A stretch of DNA of 64,000 nucleotides from Dama dama (GCF_033118175.1 NC_083691.1:19627001-19691000); one strand, 5' to 3'; shown: positions 31,762 to 44,120, counted from the first letter of the stretch. The notes: generated by a model from the letters alone, not told the origin. Numbers and translations are program-made.

Positions 31762-31905
31762 TGTGTTAAAACAGAGGCCAGGGGGCCCACCCAGAGCTTT
31801 TCATTCAGTGGAGTGCAGGAGGGCCTGGGAATTTGCATTTTGAAGTTTTCCAGGTGATGCTGACACTGCTGATTGGGTACCACACTTTGAGGACAACTGG
31901 CTTAG
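31762..31905 (+). mobile_element. MER5A hAT DNA transposon
   Basis: Ordered MER5A phrases: GTTAAAACAGAGGCCAGGGG, GGGAATTTGCATTTTGAAG, TTCCAGGTGATGCTGACACT and CACACTTTGAGGACAACTGG at the end. Confidence 0.7.
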
Positions 31906-33245
31906 GGCTATGGGAGCCTGGATCAGGCTCAGTACTGCAAGATCTTGAGCATCCGGCTTTGGGACCCATCAGTATGCTGGCTCTGACGGTCAGCAAACAC
32001 TGACTCAGAGAACTGAGCCCAGAGAGCAACTGCTTAGCCTGGTGGCCTCCCCTTGAGAGGATGGGATCCCTAAGGACAATGGAAACTGTGACAAACTAAG
32101 AAATATATATTGGGTCTCTGTCCTCAGTTTCTGATACAGCAGCCCTAAAACTCTTGTAATTTCCAGAGTGAAGAGGGCATCTTTTATTCTAATGGGGCTC
32201 ACTTTGGGTTAGCCCTGCCTTAGTCCAGGGATTTTGAGATGAATGAGGCCAGAGCCCTGTCCTTAGGAAGGCAGGAGAGAAACATCGTATGTGTGGGGTG
32301 CTGCTCCATCCCAAGGGAGACTGCCAAGATGAAAAAAAGTGCCCTGACTCTCAAGATGCTCAGAGCTCTAAGCCAGAGTGTGGGCCCCTGGACCGGTGAT
32401 GAACCTCTGAGACTTATGGGTGCAAGAGGGACCCTGGAAGCCATCTGAGTGCACAAAGACTGGGGTTTCCAAGACATCCTCAAGGGTTATGAGGACTATG
32501 AGACAGATCATTTGAAATAACGACTGTTCCAGAAGTTGACAGCTGTCTGATCTGTGTACACAGAAATCTTCCTGCTACTAAACAAAGCTGTGGTGTGGGA
32601 CTGAGTACCTGGTCCCTTAAATTAGCTGTCTCTGGGTTATTGGGAGAAACACAGTGGTGGAAAGCACAAAGCCATCAGTCAGCCAACCTTGATTCTCACT
32701 GTTGCTGATTCTGTTAGGCTGGAGGGATTGCTTAATCTCTGGAGCTGAGAAATAACACTTCCTTCCAGGGTTGGTGTGAATCAGAGATAACCAGGCCTTG
32801 TGTTCGAGGCAGGGGAGGTGGCCACTCCATCGATGGTCACTTTGCTCTTGCTTTCTGGCCCCTTGTCTGCCCTCTTCCCCTGGACAACATTGAAGGCCCA
32901 ATAGAAACGTCTGTGGACTTTGCGCACCCCCAGTTAGGGAGACACTGACGGAGCAAGGGGCCCCCTCTGAGTGAGGGGCCCAGGCACCTCTTCTGTTTCT
33001 CAGGCTGCCAACAGCCAGCCTCAGTAAGGAAGCTAAGGGTGCTACTTGGAGCCAAAGACTGGAGCCCAGTGGTGACTGGAGCCGGGTTCCAGGCTGGACA
33101 GGCAGTGAGATAGGACTGGAGGCTCCAGTCCCAACTGGGCTGGGAGGGAACCAGAGGTTGAGGTCGCTCAGGTCCCGGGTGTGGCTGAGGGGACGCAACC
33201 AGAGAGAGATTCTCCCTCCAGCACTTTCTCCGGAGATGCTGTTTT
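31906..33245. other. Intergenic, nothing recognised
   Basis: No gene or clear repeat is seen. Frames of up to 193 codons on the reverse strand lack domains. Confidence 0.5.
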
Positions 33246-33469
33246 AATATTTATTTATTTATTTGGCTGTGCCAGGTCTTGATTATGGCACGCAGAATCT
33301 TTGATCTTTGTTGCAGCAAGCAGAATCTTTAGTTGAGGCATGCCAACTCTTCATTGCGGCATATTGAATCTACTTCCCTGAAAGGGATCGCACCTGGGTC
33401 CTCTGCCCTGGTTGCACTGGATACACTGGGTATGTGGAGTCTTAGTCACTGGACCACCAGGAAAGTCCC
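33246..33469 (-). mobile_element. tRNA-Glu-derived (CHR-type) SINE
   Basis: A full-length reverse copy from the TATTTATTTATTTATTTGGC tail side to the CACTGGACCACCAGGAAAGT head. Confidence 0.8.
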
Positions 33470-33790
33470 ACCAGTGTCTTAAACGGTGGAGTATTGATGT
33501 GGATCTTAAGGCTCTGCTGCAAAGATGCTGGGGACAATGACAATGAACATGACAGGACAGGCTTCGGTGGGCCTCCTGCAGTCCCGCCCTGCCCTCGGCC
33601 CCTTCCCCAGACAACAGCTAGCATCAGTGAGCTCCACGCAAGGCGTTGTAAGTTACCTGAATCAACCCCACCCCCTTTACCTCCCTCTCCTGTCCTCATC
33701 ACTCCCAAGGCAGTATTATTTTGACTCCTCCTTGTTTTGCAAATGGAAACTTGGGTGCAGAGTGTTGTCCTACAAGAGGTGAGCAGTTAG

Positions 33791-34103
33791 GCTTCCCTGG
33801 TAGCTTTACAATGACTGGTAAAGAATCCATCTGCCACGCAGAAGACCCTGGTTCAATTCCTGGGTCAGGAAGATCGGCTGGAGAAGGGTTAGGCTACCCA
33901 CTCCAGTATTCTTGGACTTTCCTGGTGGCTCAGTCGGTAAAGAATCCGACTGCAATGTGGGTGACCTGGGTTTGATCCCTGGGTTGGGAAGATCCCCTGG
34001 AGAAGGGAACGGCTACCCACTCCTGTATTCTGGCCTGGAGAATTCCATGGACTGTAGAGTGCATGGGGTCGCAAAGAGTCAGACGTGACTCTCACTTTCA
34101 CAG
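33791..34103 (+). mobile_element. Dimeric Bov-tA SINE (duplicated head)
   Basis: A first tRNA-like head plus partial body (GGCTTCCCTGGTAGCTTTAC to CACTCCAGTATTCTTGG) is followed directly by a second complete head and body (ACTTTCCTGGTGGCTCAGTC to AGAGTCAGACGTGACT). Two A/B-box pairs are present. The same junction occurs in the element at 50258-50570. Confidence 0.8.
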
Positions 34104-34785
34104 GTCTGACCCAGGAGCCACAAAGGAGGCCTTATGCCCCCACCCTCCAGGTTAGGGTCCTTGAGTGTGTCCCTAGCAGGTCTCTGGGCTGAGCGGGCTG
34201 GCCAGCAGCTTTCCCCGCGGCCATAGACGCTCGGGCTGCAGACAGTGGGTGGGCAGAGAGCTCATTTTGCTCATTGCCTTTCTTGCATTTGTGGGGGATA
34301 CTGAGGTCCAGAGGGAAGGGGTCCATCTCTCAGGTCGGACAGCCGTCAGAGCCGAGGGTGCATGGCCCCAGAGTCTGGTCCATCTGCACTTCCCTTCTCT
34401 GAGCCCCATCGGAGACAAAGCTAGACAGGAAGGCAGTTGACCTTTCTTCCATCAGGGGCGCTCTGGGGACATGGAAACATTTCCAAGTCTTTTTTAAAAA
34501 CTTAAATACATATTTATGATTTGCAATAGCAACTAAAAAAGAATATTTACACCAACTCTTAGGAACAGATCAATGGAAATGCTTTGGGGGAGGAAATAAT
34601 GAACCTGTTAGAAAAAGTAAGGCATCTCCATTTGGTTCTGAGTGTTTGACAAGGAAAATGTGATGGCTGAACCAAGTGCCTGTGACCAGTGATGCAGAGG
34701 CATGGCCCAGCAGCCCTGCATTCAGCCCTGGACACTCTAATGGGCCAAGGAGAGAGGAATATGCTTTAATAAGCATGATAGAGGA
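34104..34785. other. Intergenic, nothing recognised
   Basis: No gene or clear repeat is seen. Confidence 0.5.
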
Positions 34786-34984
34786 TGTCCCTGGTGGTTC
34801 AGATGGTAGAGTGTCTACGTACAATGCAGAAGACCCAGGTTCGATCCCTGGGTCAGGAAGATCCCCTGGAGAAGGAAATGGCAACCCACTTCAGTATTCT
34901 TGCCTGGGGAATTCCATGGAAAGAGGAGCCTGGAGGGCTACAGACCATGGGGTCGCAAAGAGTCGACGACTGAGCAACTAACAC
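34786..34984 (+). mobile_element. Bov-tA SINE
   Basis: A forward copy with B box GGTTCGATCCC and end AAAGAGTCGACGACTGAGC. An imperfect target duplication (AAGCATGATAGAGGA against AAGCATGGTAGGAGGA) starts at 34771 and 34985. Confidence 0.85.
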
Positions 34985-36038
34985 AAGCATGGTAGGAGGA
35001 CCCACCGCTCCCTGGACACCTGCATGCGTGTCTTTTTTCCTCCATCTCTCAGCTGGTCGGGTGCAGCGCCAGCCTACCCTGCTGACTCCATCCAGCTCAG
35101 GGAAGACTATGACAGGCCCCTTGGCGCGAAGAAACAGGGGCCCTGGGAGAGGGCTCTAGGTAGCACTCAGAAGGAACTTTTTGTGTTTTCTCTTATTATA
35201 AATATGATATATATTTATTATAAAAATTTAAGATAATTCATAAGAGTACAAATTTAAAGTATAAAGTCCAATCACTCAGAGACAGCAGGGGGCCACTTCA
35301 CAGGTTCAAAGAGGCTTCCCAGCCCAGGAAGCACTCCGCTTGGACCCCCACCCCAACATCCCCAGACGGGTTTCTCAGAACACGAGCTTGTGACATCAAG
35401 CCTCAAATTGGGTAGAATAAGTCCTTAAAGACAGTTTCTCTAGCGATTACACTGGCTGTTGAGCAAACCTTATTAGTAATTAGTTTGCCAAAGATAGCAG
35501 GCCCTCAGAGTGCAGAAAGAAATGGTAATTACTGGAGTCCAGCCCTTCCAGCTCTTTTCTGCAAAATTAAATACCAACCCCCTGGGGTTTCTCTGGACCA
35601 TTTTAAATCCCAGAGCCGACCGCCCAGGGTTTGGCTCCCCACCAAGCATGTTAATCTCATTGAGACTCACTTTCCTCATCTATCAAGTGGCGATCCCAGG
35701 TTCACCTTGGTCACCTACTTCATATCCAGCTATGTCTGGCTGCACCCTTGCCAATAGCTGGGGGGTGGGTAGGGAATATAGGGGCACTTCACCAAGCGGG
35801 GGATGGTTGAGATGAACAGCGAGGGCACTACAAGCAGAAGACGCCCAGGCACATGGAGCGTGTGTGCAAAGGGGCCTGAGATGGGGCTACAGCAGCTGGG
35901 ACCATGTCGTGAAGGACCCGGGGTCTCCCGCCATGTTGAACTCCATCCCAGAGGACACAGGAGTGACTGGGATGTCTAATGCTGGGACACAAGGTCAGAT
36001 TATTAGTTAGAAGAAGAACTTCCAAGAGAGGGTGATGG
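34985..36038. other. Intergenic with an AT-rich repeat-free segment
   Basis: Around 35380-35580 no repeat is recognised. TAATTAG (35477-35483) lies between inverted GCAAAC (35463-35468) and GTTTGC (35483-35488). Possible regulatory element by inference. No gene is seen. Confidence 0.35.
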
Positions 36039-36155
36039 TGGGACTTACCTGACTCTCCAGTGGTTAAGACTCTGCTTTTCCATTGCACGAGACACGGATT
36101 CAATCCCTGGTTGGAGAACTAGGATCCCACATGCTGCGAGGTGCTGTGAAGTCTG
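36039..36155 (+). mobile_element. tRNA-Glu-derived (CHR-type) SINE fragment
   Basis: The forward head GGGACTTACCTGACTCTCCA is followed by CAGTGGTTAAGACTCTGC, the B box GATTCAATCCC and CTAGGATCCCACATGCTGCG. Confidence 0.75.
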
Positions 36156-37084
36156 TCAGGGAGGACCCCTGTGAAATCAGAGATAATCAAAGCAGCTCAT
36201 CGCCAGGTCCACGGGGACACGAGGACATTTCACATTAGGAATGTGTCCTTGGTTGGATTTGCCAAGAAGATTGCAAAGTGAATGTAAAACCTTTCCAACT
36301 CTGGCAGAATGAAATAGATTAAGAATCACCAAACAGATGGCCTCCCCGATCCTTTCTCACTTCCCCGCTGGAATGCCATTTCTCTCTTTCACTGTGCAAT
36401 AATACAGGATTTATAGACATCTTCCTTTCCTGCAGAGGAAAATCAGGTCTTAAGGAGCAGACCGCATCCTTCCTATGACATTTCCCTCTTCCAAGGGATG
36501 CATCTCTGAGTAAAGAGCAGATTGTGTCAGATGGCCCCTCCTTCCTGGAGCCAGATGGACTCCTCTCTCCATCCTGGCAGGAGGAAGCCTTCCAGGGGTC
36601 TCCCCGCCAGGTGGAGAGTTGGCCTGCTCCCCTCTCTCGCAAGGGTGCTGGGTGAGCTGTGAAGTCATGGGTTTTGAGGGTCTCAGAGTGAGGAGGACTG
36701 GATTTGAACTTCATTTCTGCCATTTACGTAAAGTGAAGCTGTGGTGAGTTGTGGAATAATGCTGAGGCTCATGTGTCCTCTTCATAAAATGGAATAATAA
36801 CACTTTTTAGTTGTTTGAGGATTGAATCCCGCAAATGACCCAAAGCACCGGGCTAACCCATGGAGAGTATGTGATGAACTTTGAAGCTTCTCCTTTCTTA
36901 TGCCTCTCTGGGTGTAGCTGCTGACGTGGCTCACAGCAGTGCTGGGACGGGGGCTGGGGATTATTGAGGAGGAGGGTTCAGCTGCAGAAAACAAAGCTGA
37001 TTTTCAAATAACAGAAAACGGGATATGTAGTCAGAGCAGAAGATACCTAACAGCCAGGGGTGGGGGGGGCGGGGGGGAAGACAT
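36156..37084. other. Intergenic, nothing recognised
   Basis: A G-run cluster (G4, T, G8, C, G7) at 37057-37078 is the only notable feature. No gene is seen. Confidence 0.5.
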
Positions 37085-37255
37085 ATAGCCTCAAATATGT
37101 TATTTTCATTTCAGATGAGCGGTAGAACAAAATAAACTCATACCATAGAACTGAATAAATTCAAGTTGGATTAAATGTATTAACGTACTGGGAGAAAACA
37201 TCATTCACTACCGTATATAGTGAAGGTAAAAGAAGATCTTTAAAACATGATGACA

Positions 37256-37388
37256 GGCAGTTCTCCTGTGACTCAGTGGTAAAGAATTCGCCTGCAATAC
37301 AGGAGATGCTGTTTCAATCCCTGCGTCAGGAAGATCCCCTGGAGAAGGAAATGGCAACCCATTCTAGTAGGGGAAAAAAAAAGACCAG
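37256..37388 (+). mobile_element. 3'-shortened Bov-tA SINE
   Basis: The tRNA-like head and start of the Bov-A body are present, ending at AACCCATTCTAGTAGGGG and then an A run (37372-37383). The duplication CATGATGACA is exact at 37246-37255 and 37389-37398, so this short form was inserted as such. Confidence 0.85.
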
Positions 37389-37424
37389 CATGATGACAAA
37401 GCTAGAAACTATCATGAATAAAAA

Positions 37425-37543
37425 CAGACTAGTGAAGATAGCAGAGTAAAAAGACCCTTAGCTGACCTCCTCCAATGAGCACACCAAAATCAAAACTATC
37501 TGCAGAACAACCCTCAGTGAAAAAGACTGAAACCTACCAAAGG
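37425..37543 (+). mobile_element. Fragment of an L1 5' end inserted in the L1M
   Basis: The stretch GTGAAGATAGCAGAGTAAAA, CTCCAATGAGCACACCAAAA, CTATCTGCAGAACAACCCTC and ACTGAAACCTACCAAAGG follows what I remember as the first about 115 bases of an artiodactyl L1 5'UTR. It is flanked by TAGAAACTATC(A)-type repeats at 37403 and 37544 and shows no A tail of its own. Confidence 0.5.
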
Positions 37544-38575
37544 TAGAAACTATCAAAAATAAAATAAATAATTGATAGATAAAATTGGCAGATTTGATCA
37601 TAAACTTAAAAAATAAAATGGATAGATTTGCTCATAAAAAGAGAACAGCTATACTTCCCAAACCAGTCATAAATAAAACCAAAGGCAATTGACAACTTTG
37701 GAAGATATATTTATCATGTATGGGGCTGGTAAGAGTTTCAACAACCATAATGTATAAGTAGCCATTAAAAATCAATTGAAAAGAGAAAAATATTTCAGTA
37801 AAAAAAATGGTAAAAGAACATGAAAAGATATCACAAAAAAGAAATGTAACTGATCAATATGTGAATAAATGTTCAACTGTATATTAATCAAATATATGCA
37901 AAATGAAGTATCATTTTGCCTTATTCTTCTGTTGGCAATAACTGGTGAGCAAAGGCAGACATTAATTGGCAATTTCAGACTCTACTCTCAAGTCTGTAAA
38001 TGGGTATAACTTTTATGGATGCATTTTGATGATACAGTTGAAAATGTTTAATTTTTGCATACTCTTTGACCCAGTAATTTTATCTTCAGAAAGTTATTAC
38101 AAGGAAATAATCATCAGTAAATACAGAGACTTAGCTACAAGAATACTCATAGTAGCATTGTTCACAAAAGCAAAAAGGTAGACAAAATAGAGGATCAATT
38201 TAAAACTATCTCAATATTATATGATTATTAAAATAATACATTAACAAGTTATATATATAGGAGAATGTATATATTATTTATATGGTTATATTATTCATAA
38301 TATATGAGTAATAGGTCAATATTCAGTGACATAGATAGAAGTTATTGCATATTGTTAGCCAAAAAAAGCAGGCTACAAATTAGTAATATATTCATTATAA
38401 GCCTTGATTCATTTTTTAGTACATATATGCATGGAAAGAAACACTGTATGTATGTCAAGAGCAGTAATCCCAAGGGGATCATTTTATTTTCTGCTGTTTG
38501 GTTCTCAGCATTTTCTATTTTTCTCTGAAATGAATATTTATTACTTTGCAACAATAGAAAATGTCTACTTTTAAG

Positions 38576-39645
38576 AAAACTTATTTAAGAAAAGAATCTT
38601 CCACTTTGACTACTGCAGATTCTTCTGCCTTAAGGCTATCTCTGAAATGTCGGTTCATAAAAGTAATAGATGCCAAGGATGCCAGTTTATGGATGGAAGT
38701 ATCTCCTACAGAAGATATTAAAGCAAAGCATCAGTAACAAAATCTCCACTCTGTTTCTGGAGTGAAACAGGGTGGGGTGTATTTTACAGTAGAGTCCCAT
38801 TGGAATATAAAATCTCAGATTCTCTGCCTTCTCCCCAGCAATGGCTTTGTTGATGGTGGTCAATATCCTGATGGGCACACTGGAGTGAAAGTGTCTGGTG
38901 GCCATGGTCCAGGCTTGGTGAGGTAGGCGAGAGCTAGCAGGGGACAGCAATGGTGGGAAAAGGGTAACGCACTCTGGGAAGCCAGCCTAGGAACAGCTGT
39001 CGGCCTGGGAGGGAAGTGAGGGGTCCTAGTGAGGGCTTGGGCTCTGTTCATCACGTCCTGCAGCCTCTCCAGGGAAGTGGGCTGGCTTGCCTTCTTCCCT
39101 TCTGCCTCCAGAGCTCATCTAGTCCTGCCAGAGCCCCTCAGAAACACGAGAGCCTCGGCCCCACAGCAGCAGAGAGAGCTGGATGTGTGAGGAGATGCTT
39201 TGCGTATGGAGGTGAAAAATGGCTTGAGGTCACTGGGCCCCGGGTCTGGGAAGGTAGCTCTGATGGTGATTCTTCTCCTGCCATCCACCTGGGGTAGGAT
39301 TGGATTTCCAAATAAACCACAGTGCCCAGGTGCTTACAATCTGAGGGAAAGGACACCTTTTCTAAGGAAGATTAAGTTCAACATGAGGGTGATGCTTTGG
39401 AAATAGCAGACATTTCAAATGAAGCCCTTGTCTCATCCACAGGCTATGGTTCCCCCCAGCCTTCCACCTCTGCTGCTGGAGCCTCAGGCTTTGGACCATA
39501 TGGTCCCCACATCAGTCACAGGAGGAAGGTACCAGCAATGTTACGACACAGTCCCTGGGAAAGTTGTCACACACAAGTGAGCTGGCCCATCAGGCCCCAA
39601 TCTTAGGAACATGCATGTGGACACATAAAAGATAATCCACTGTTC
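38576..39645. other. Intergenic, nothing recognised
   Basis: No gene or clear repeat is seen. Confidence 0.5.
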
Positions 39646-39647
39646 GT

Positions 39648-39855
39648 CTTCCCTGGTGGCTCAGACATAAACAGTCTGCCTGCAATGCAGGAGACCTAGG
39701 TTTAATCCCTGGGTCTGGAAGATACCCTGGAGAAGGAAATGGCAACCCACTGCAGTATTCTTGCCTGGAAAATCACATGGACGGAGGAGCCTGGCGGGCC
39801 CCAATCCATGGGGTCGCAAAGAATCGGACACGACCTAGCGACTAACACACTCACA
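39648..39855 (+). mobile_element. Bov-tA SINE
   Basis: A forward copy (CTTCCCTGGTGGCTCAGACA to AATCGGACACGACCTAGCGA). CACTGTT occurs at both sides as a possible short target duplication. Confidence 0.85.
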
Positions 39856-40180
39856 CTGTTAGTGGTGGGAAGGGATGGTGAAAGAATCCAAGGACAGACA
39901 AGCCATGGGGCAGAGTTGGGGCCAGAACAGCAGCAAGGGGGGCCCCGGAAGGGCAGAACGTAGCCTGGGCCTGAGGAGCTGGGGTCTAGCTCCTGTGCAG
40001 AGGCCCTGGGGCGAGCACTGGCTCCTGCCTTTGCAGGTACGACCCGTGCTGTCACATGGGGCCCCATGCTTGACTCACTGCCCTGCTTCTGCCTTCTTGA
40101 AATCCATAATACTTTTTGAACTAGGGTCTTTGGTTTTTCATTTTGCACTAGGTCTTGCAAACTATGAATTATGAAGGCAG
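39856..40180. other. Intergenic, nothing recognised
   Basis: No gene or clear repeat is seen. Confidence 0.5.
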
Positions 40181-41090
40181 TCCCTGTTTTTCATTCACCA
40201 TTTCAACCATTTTCAAGTATACAATTCAGTGGCTTTTAGAACAATCACCATGTTATGCCACCATCATCACTCCTGTTTCAGAACATCTTCATCACCCCCA
40301 AAAGAAACCCTGCCCCGTTAAGTATTTACTGCATATTCCTCCCTTCCCCCAGGCCCTCATCTACTTTCTGTGTTTGCCTGTTCTGAGCATTTCATATAGA
40401 TAGCATCATTATAATATGTGGTCTTTTGTGTGTGGCTTTTTTCACTTTTTTTTCTTTCTTTTTTTTTTGTACTCAATAATTAATTTTTTTTTTCTATTTA
40501 GTGTTCATTTATTTTCTTTTTATGACATTTGTTTTCAAGGTTCATCCTGGTTGTAGCTTACATCAGGACTTCATTCCATTTTACCGCTGAATAATATTCC
40601 AGGGTGTCAATCCATCACATTTTGTTAATTCATGCATCTGCTGAGTTATGTTTTGATTATTTTTACTTTTTGGCTATTAAGAAGAGCACTGCTACAAACC
40701 TTTGCATACAACCTGTTTTTGTTTGGACATATGCTTTCATTTCTCTTAGGTTTATCCTCAGAAGTGGAATTGCTGAGTCACATGGGAACTTTATGCTTAA
40801 CTTTTTGTGGAACCCTCATGCTGCTTTTTGCACCAGCAATGTACGAGGATTCCTATTTCTCCACATCTTCATTAGCACTTCTTTTCTGTTGTTTTGATTA
40901 TAGCATACATCCTGGTGGGTGTAAAGTGATATCTCACGTGGCATTGATTTATGTTTTCCCGATGACTAATGATGTTGAACATCTTTTCATGGGCCTATTG
41001 GCCATTTGCAGATCTTCTTTGGAGAAGCGTCTATCAGATCCGTTGCCCACTTGTTAGTTGACTGTCTTTTTGTTGTTGAGTTGTAGTCCT
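40181..41090 (-). mobile_element. Old L1 (L1M-type), 3'UTR and ORF2 end
   Basis: Reverse-oriented phrases appear in order: TATACAATTCAGTGGCTTTT, CCCCAAAAGAAACCCTGCCC, TCAAGGTTCATCCTGGTTGT, CAGAAGTGGAATTGCTGAGT and GAACATCTTTTCATGGGCCT. T-rich low complexity lies at 40440-40500. Confidence 0.85.
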
Positions 41091-42276
41091 GACTTTGATC
41101 TGTGTGAGGTTTCATCTCCCTTTTCTCCTACGCAAAACCTCCTCACAGTCTGCCCCTCAGCTGGCATGAGCATGTCTTCTTGCCTTTTATCCCCTAAAGA
41201 ACACAGATACTAAGCTCTTTTACCATTTCCATCTCCTTTTTTCTAACCTTCTCCAAAGGTGCTAGTTTCTGCTTTAGGTTTTTACTTTGAGAAACATCAC
41301 CCCCATCCAAATACTTCCCTCTGGGTAACACCGTCCTGGCTCATTTGATATTTGGGACTATTTTTAAATGTACCCATTAAACCTTAGGCAATTAGCGTAA
41401 TTTGAAAGCTTCCTCGCCATTTAGAAGGAGAGAAAGCCATTTGCCTCACTCAGCCATGGATTCATTAGAAACCTCATCAGTGAGGGGCTGTTGACGGGTA
41501 CTTGCTGTCTGAGGCAAAGTCACAGAAGGAAACAGGAAGCTAGACGCTGAGAAGTAAATCCCTTTCTGAGCCAGCCCAACAGTGATTGTATTTTCCGGCT
41601 ATGGCAGATTTTGGAAAAGAAGAAATTAAACCTAGAAGCTTCCATCACAGTTCAGATCAGGACTAAGCCCCAGAGTCCTGAAATGGTAGGAATGAGCTGC
41701 AGGACTGTTTGGTCCTGGATCCCAGTCAAGCTCAGCCCCTGCTTCCTCTGCTTTGAAGGGGAGCCCAGATGAAGGTGAAACTTCCAGACCCGGTGCCTTG
41801 ACTCTCAGAGATGAGCCTGCGGGAGTTGAGGATCCACAGCTGGACACGTTGTATGACTTTGAGCTGGCCACTCACCCTCTTGTGCCTGAGTGTCCTCGAC
41901 TGTGAAAATAGGGCAATTTTCATACCTACCTCATACGCTAGTACGCATTGATAATTGCTATATTCTAGAAGAGGGGGCCCAATAGCAGGAATGGAGTGTC
42001 TAAAAGGGAAAGAAGGGATAGAAAGAGGGCAGAGGAGGAAGGTGACAGCTGGGAGTGGCAGTTGAGGAATAGAGGTGGGGTTTTCCTTACTCTTGATAAT
42101 CAGAATGTAGGCTCTCAGGGCAGGAGAGACCCAAATGTCTCCACGAAGCAGTGGACTGTCCACTGTAGTGGGGAGAGTTCTAGTCTCCGGGAGGCCACTT
42201 TCCCATAGTAACCCTAAGGGGCTCGACAGTCCTATTCATGGAGACCCAAAGCAGACACTACGGTCCCCTTTCCTGT
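41091..42276. other. Intergenic, nothing recognised
   Basis: No gene or clear repeat is seen. A GGTCACTCACCC-like spot is not enough to call a MIR. Confidence 0.5.
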
Positions 42277-42287
42277 CCCTGGCCTGC

Positions 42288-42558
42288 TGCTGCTGCTAAG
42301 TCACTTCAGTCATGTCTGACTCTGTGCGACCCCATAGACGGCAGCCCATCGGGCTCCCCTGTCCCTGGGATTCTGCAGGCAAGAACACTGGAGTGGGTTG
42401 CCATTTCCTTCTCCAATGCATGAAAGTGAAAAGTGAAAGTGAAGTTGCTCAGTCGTGTCTGACTCTTAGTGACCCCGTGGACCACAGCCTACCAGGCTCC
42501 TGCATCCATGGGGTTTTCCAGGCAAGAGTACTGGAGTGGGGTGCCATTGCCTTCCCCA
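42288..42558 (-). mobile_element. Bov-A2 SINE
   Basis: Two Bov-A monomers with the CTG start and the linker TGAAAGTGAAAAGTGAAAGT. The target duplication CCCTGGCCTGC is exact at 42277-42287 and 42559-42569. Confidence 0.9.
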
Positions 42559-42569
42559 CCCTGGCCTGC

Positions 42570-43914
42570 AGGTCTTACCAAAGCACTGCACTTTGCTGAC
42601 TCCTAGGGCTAGCATCCAGGAATACAGGCAAATTAACACCCCCAGGCTCCCTGCACCCCAACCGATGACTGATAGGAGTGGGGTAAACACCCTCACCCCC
42701 TCCCCTGCTGGGCGAGCTCAGATGTGTGTGCTGCAAGCTGCAGGTCCCAATGGATGACCATCATCGCCCACAGTGGGGTGTACCTGGGGACACTCCGCCC
42801 TGCTGCCCTCTTCTGTTGCTTTCTCCCATCATCACTGGCCTCCCGTTTCCTGGGATCACCTCCCTAATGATTTACCCAAACTGAGCCCTGTCTCAGGGTC
42901 ACTTCTAGAGATTCCAGACAAGGATGAAGCCCAAACCTGCCCGAGACTTCTTCCCACAGGGCGTGGTCATGCCAACATCCAGGAATAGAGAGCCTCCAAG
43001 TATTGTGGGAAAGGCCTCCTGCAGTCCCCTGCAGTCTGGGCCATGGAAGCTCCTTAAACTGCCCCTTTGGGGGAATGGGTCCCCACAGGGTCCTCAGATG
43101 AACCCCAGCCCTTATCTCTCTCCTGAGACATCACCCAGGGAGCCAACTCAGGGTCCTGAGATACCTTGTCCTTGAGATACACGCTGAATTTGGTATTAAA
43201 AAAAATTAAAGGTAGAGAGAAAACTGTTGCAAATCTCATGGTGGTTTTATGGGAGAGAGGAAGGGAAGAAGGAAACGCCCTTCGTGCCTTCCTGGGCATC
43301 AGGTGCTGTGCTGAGGGACCGTACACAGTGATTACACTCGGCCCCAGAGTCATGCCACCCTTGCCTTATGTTTCTTGTACTCAAGCACCTCGCTCCTCGG
43401 AGCCCAGATGTCAGCAGGTGCAACCTGCCCTGGCTGGTTCAGCCTGGCTTGTTTCTGCCCTCCTGGCCTCCTGCTGGGGGCTGCCCACTCTGCACTGGAG
43501 GATAGGCCTTGTCCAGCCTTCTAGAAGCTCAGTCTGAGGGTGTCAGATTCACCAAAATAACCGAGGGCCAGCCAGATGGTGATGAGGCGAAAATAGAGGC
43601 TCACAGACCGTGGGATCCGTAAGAGGGAGACGAACCATGGTCAGGAGCTGGCGAGGGCATCTGTAGAGGGGTTTTGGAGGAGCAGGGGATTCGGGCTGGT
43701 CCTTGAAGAGCACGACCATGGTAACGGCTGTCAGGACTGATAACAGCAGCCATAGCTCAGGTTTGTGCCCAGAACGGTTCTAAGCACTTACATCTTTGGG
43801 TCCTTTAACCCTCCACCACCCTAACAGGCAGTGCTGGGATCAGCTATCGTTTAACAGATGCAGAAACTGGGGTGCATAAAGTAACATTTTTTGATAGAGA
43901 ATATGTGAGTTAAA
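42570..43914. other. Intergenic; small MIR remnant
   Basis: About 43846-43880 (TTTAACAGATGCAGAAACTG) looks like reverse MIR. No gene is seen. Confidence 0.5.
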
Positions 43915-44120
43915 GGGGCTTCCCAGGTGGTACAGTGGTAAAGAATCTGCCTGCCAATGCAAGAGACGCAAGAGACTTGAGTTTGATCCCGGGGTTGGAA
44001 AGATCCCCTGGAGGAGGAAATGTGCACCCACTGCGGTATTCTTGCCTGGAAAATTCCATGGACAGAGGAGCCTGGCGGGCTGCAGTCTATGGGGTCGCAA
44101 AGAGTCAGATAAGTAGCACA
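43915..44120 (+). mobile_element. Bov-tA SINE
   Basis: A forward copy from GGGGCTTCCCAGGTGGTACA to GGGGTCGCAAAGAGTCAGA. The head has an extra GACGCAAGA duplication near 43966. Confidence 0.85.

Larger units (their letters stand above)
37085..38575 (+). mobile_element. Old L1 (L1M-type), ORF2 end and 3'UTR, with two insertions
   Basis: Decayed forward L1 sequence shows CTTTGACCCAGTAATTTTAT, TACAAGGAAATAATCATCAG, TTTAGCTACAAG-like and GCATTGTTCACAAAAGCAAA. It ends with TTTCTATTTTTCTCTGAAAT before 38575. A Bov-tA (37256-37388) and a piece of an L1 5' end (37425-37543) interrupt it. Confidence 0.8.
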
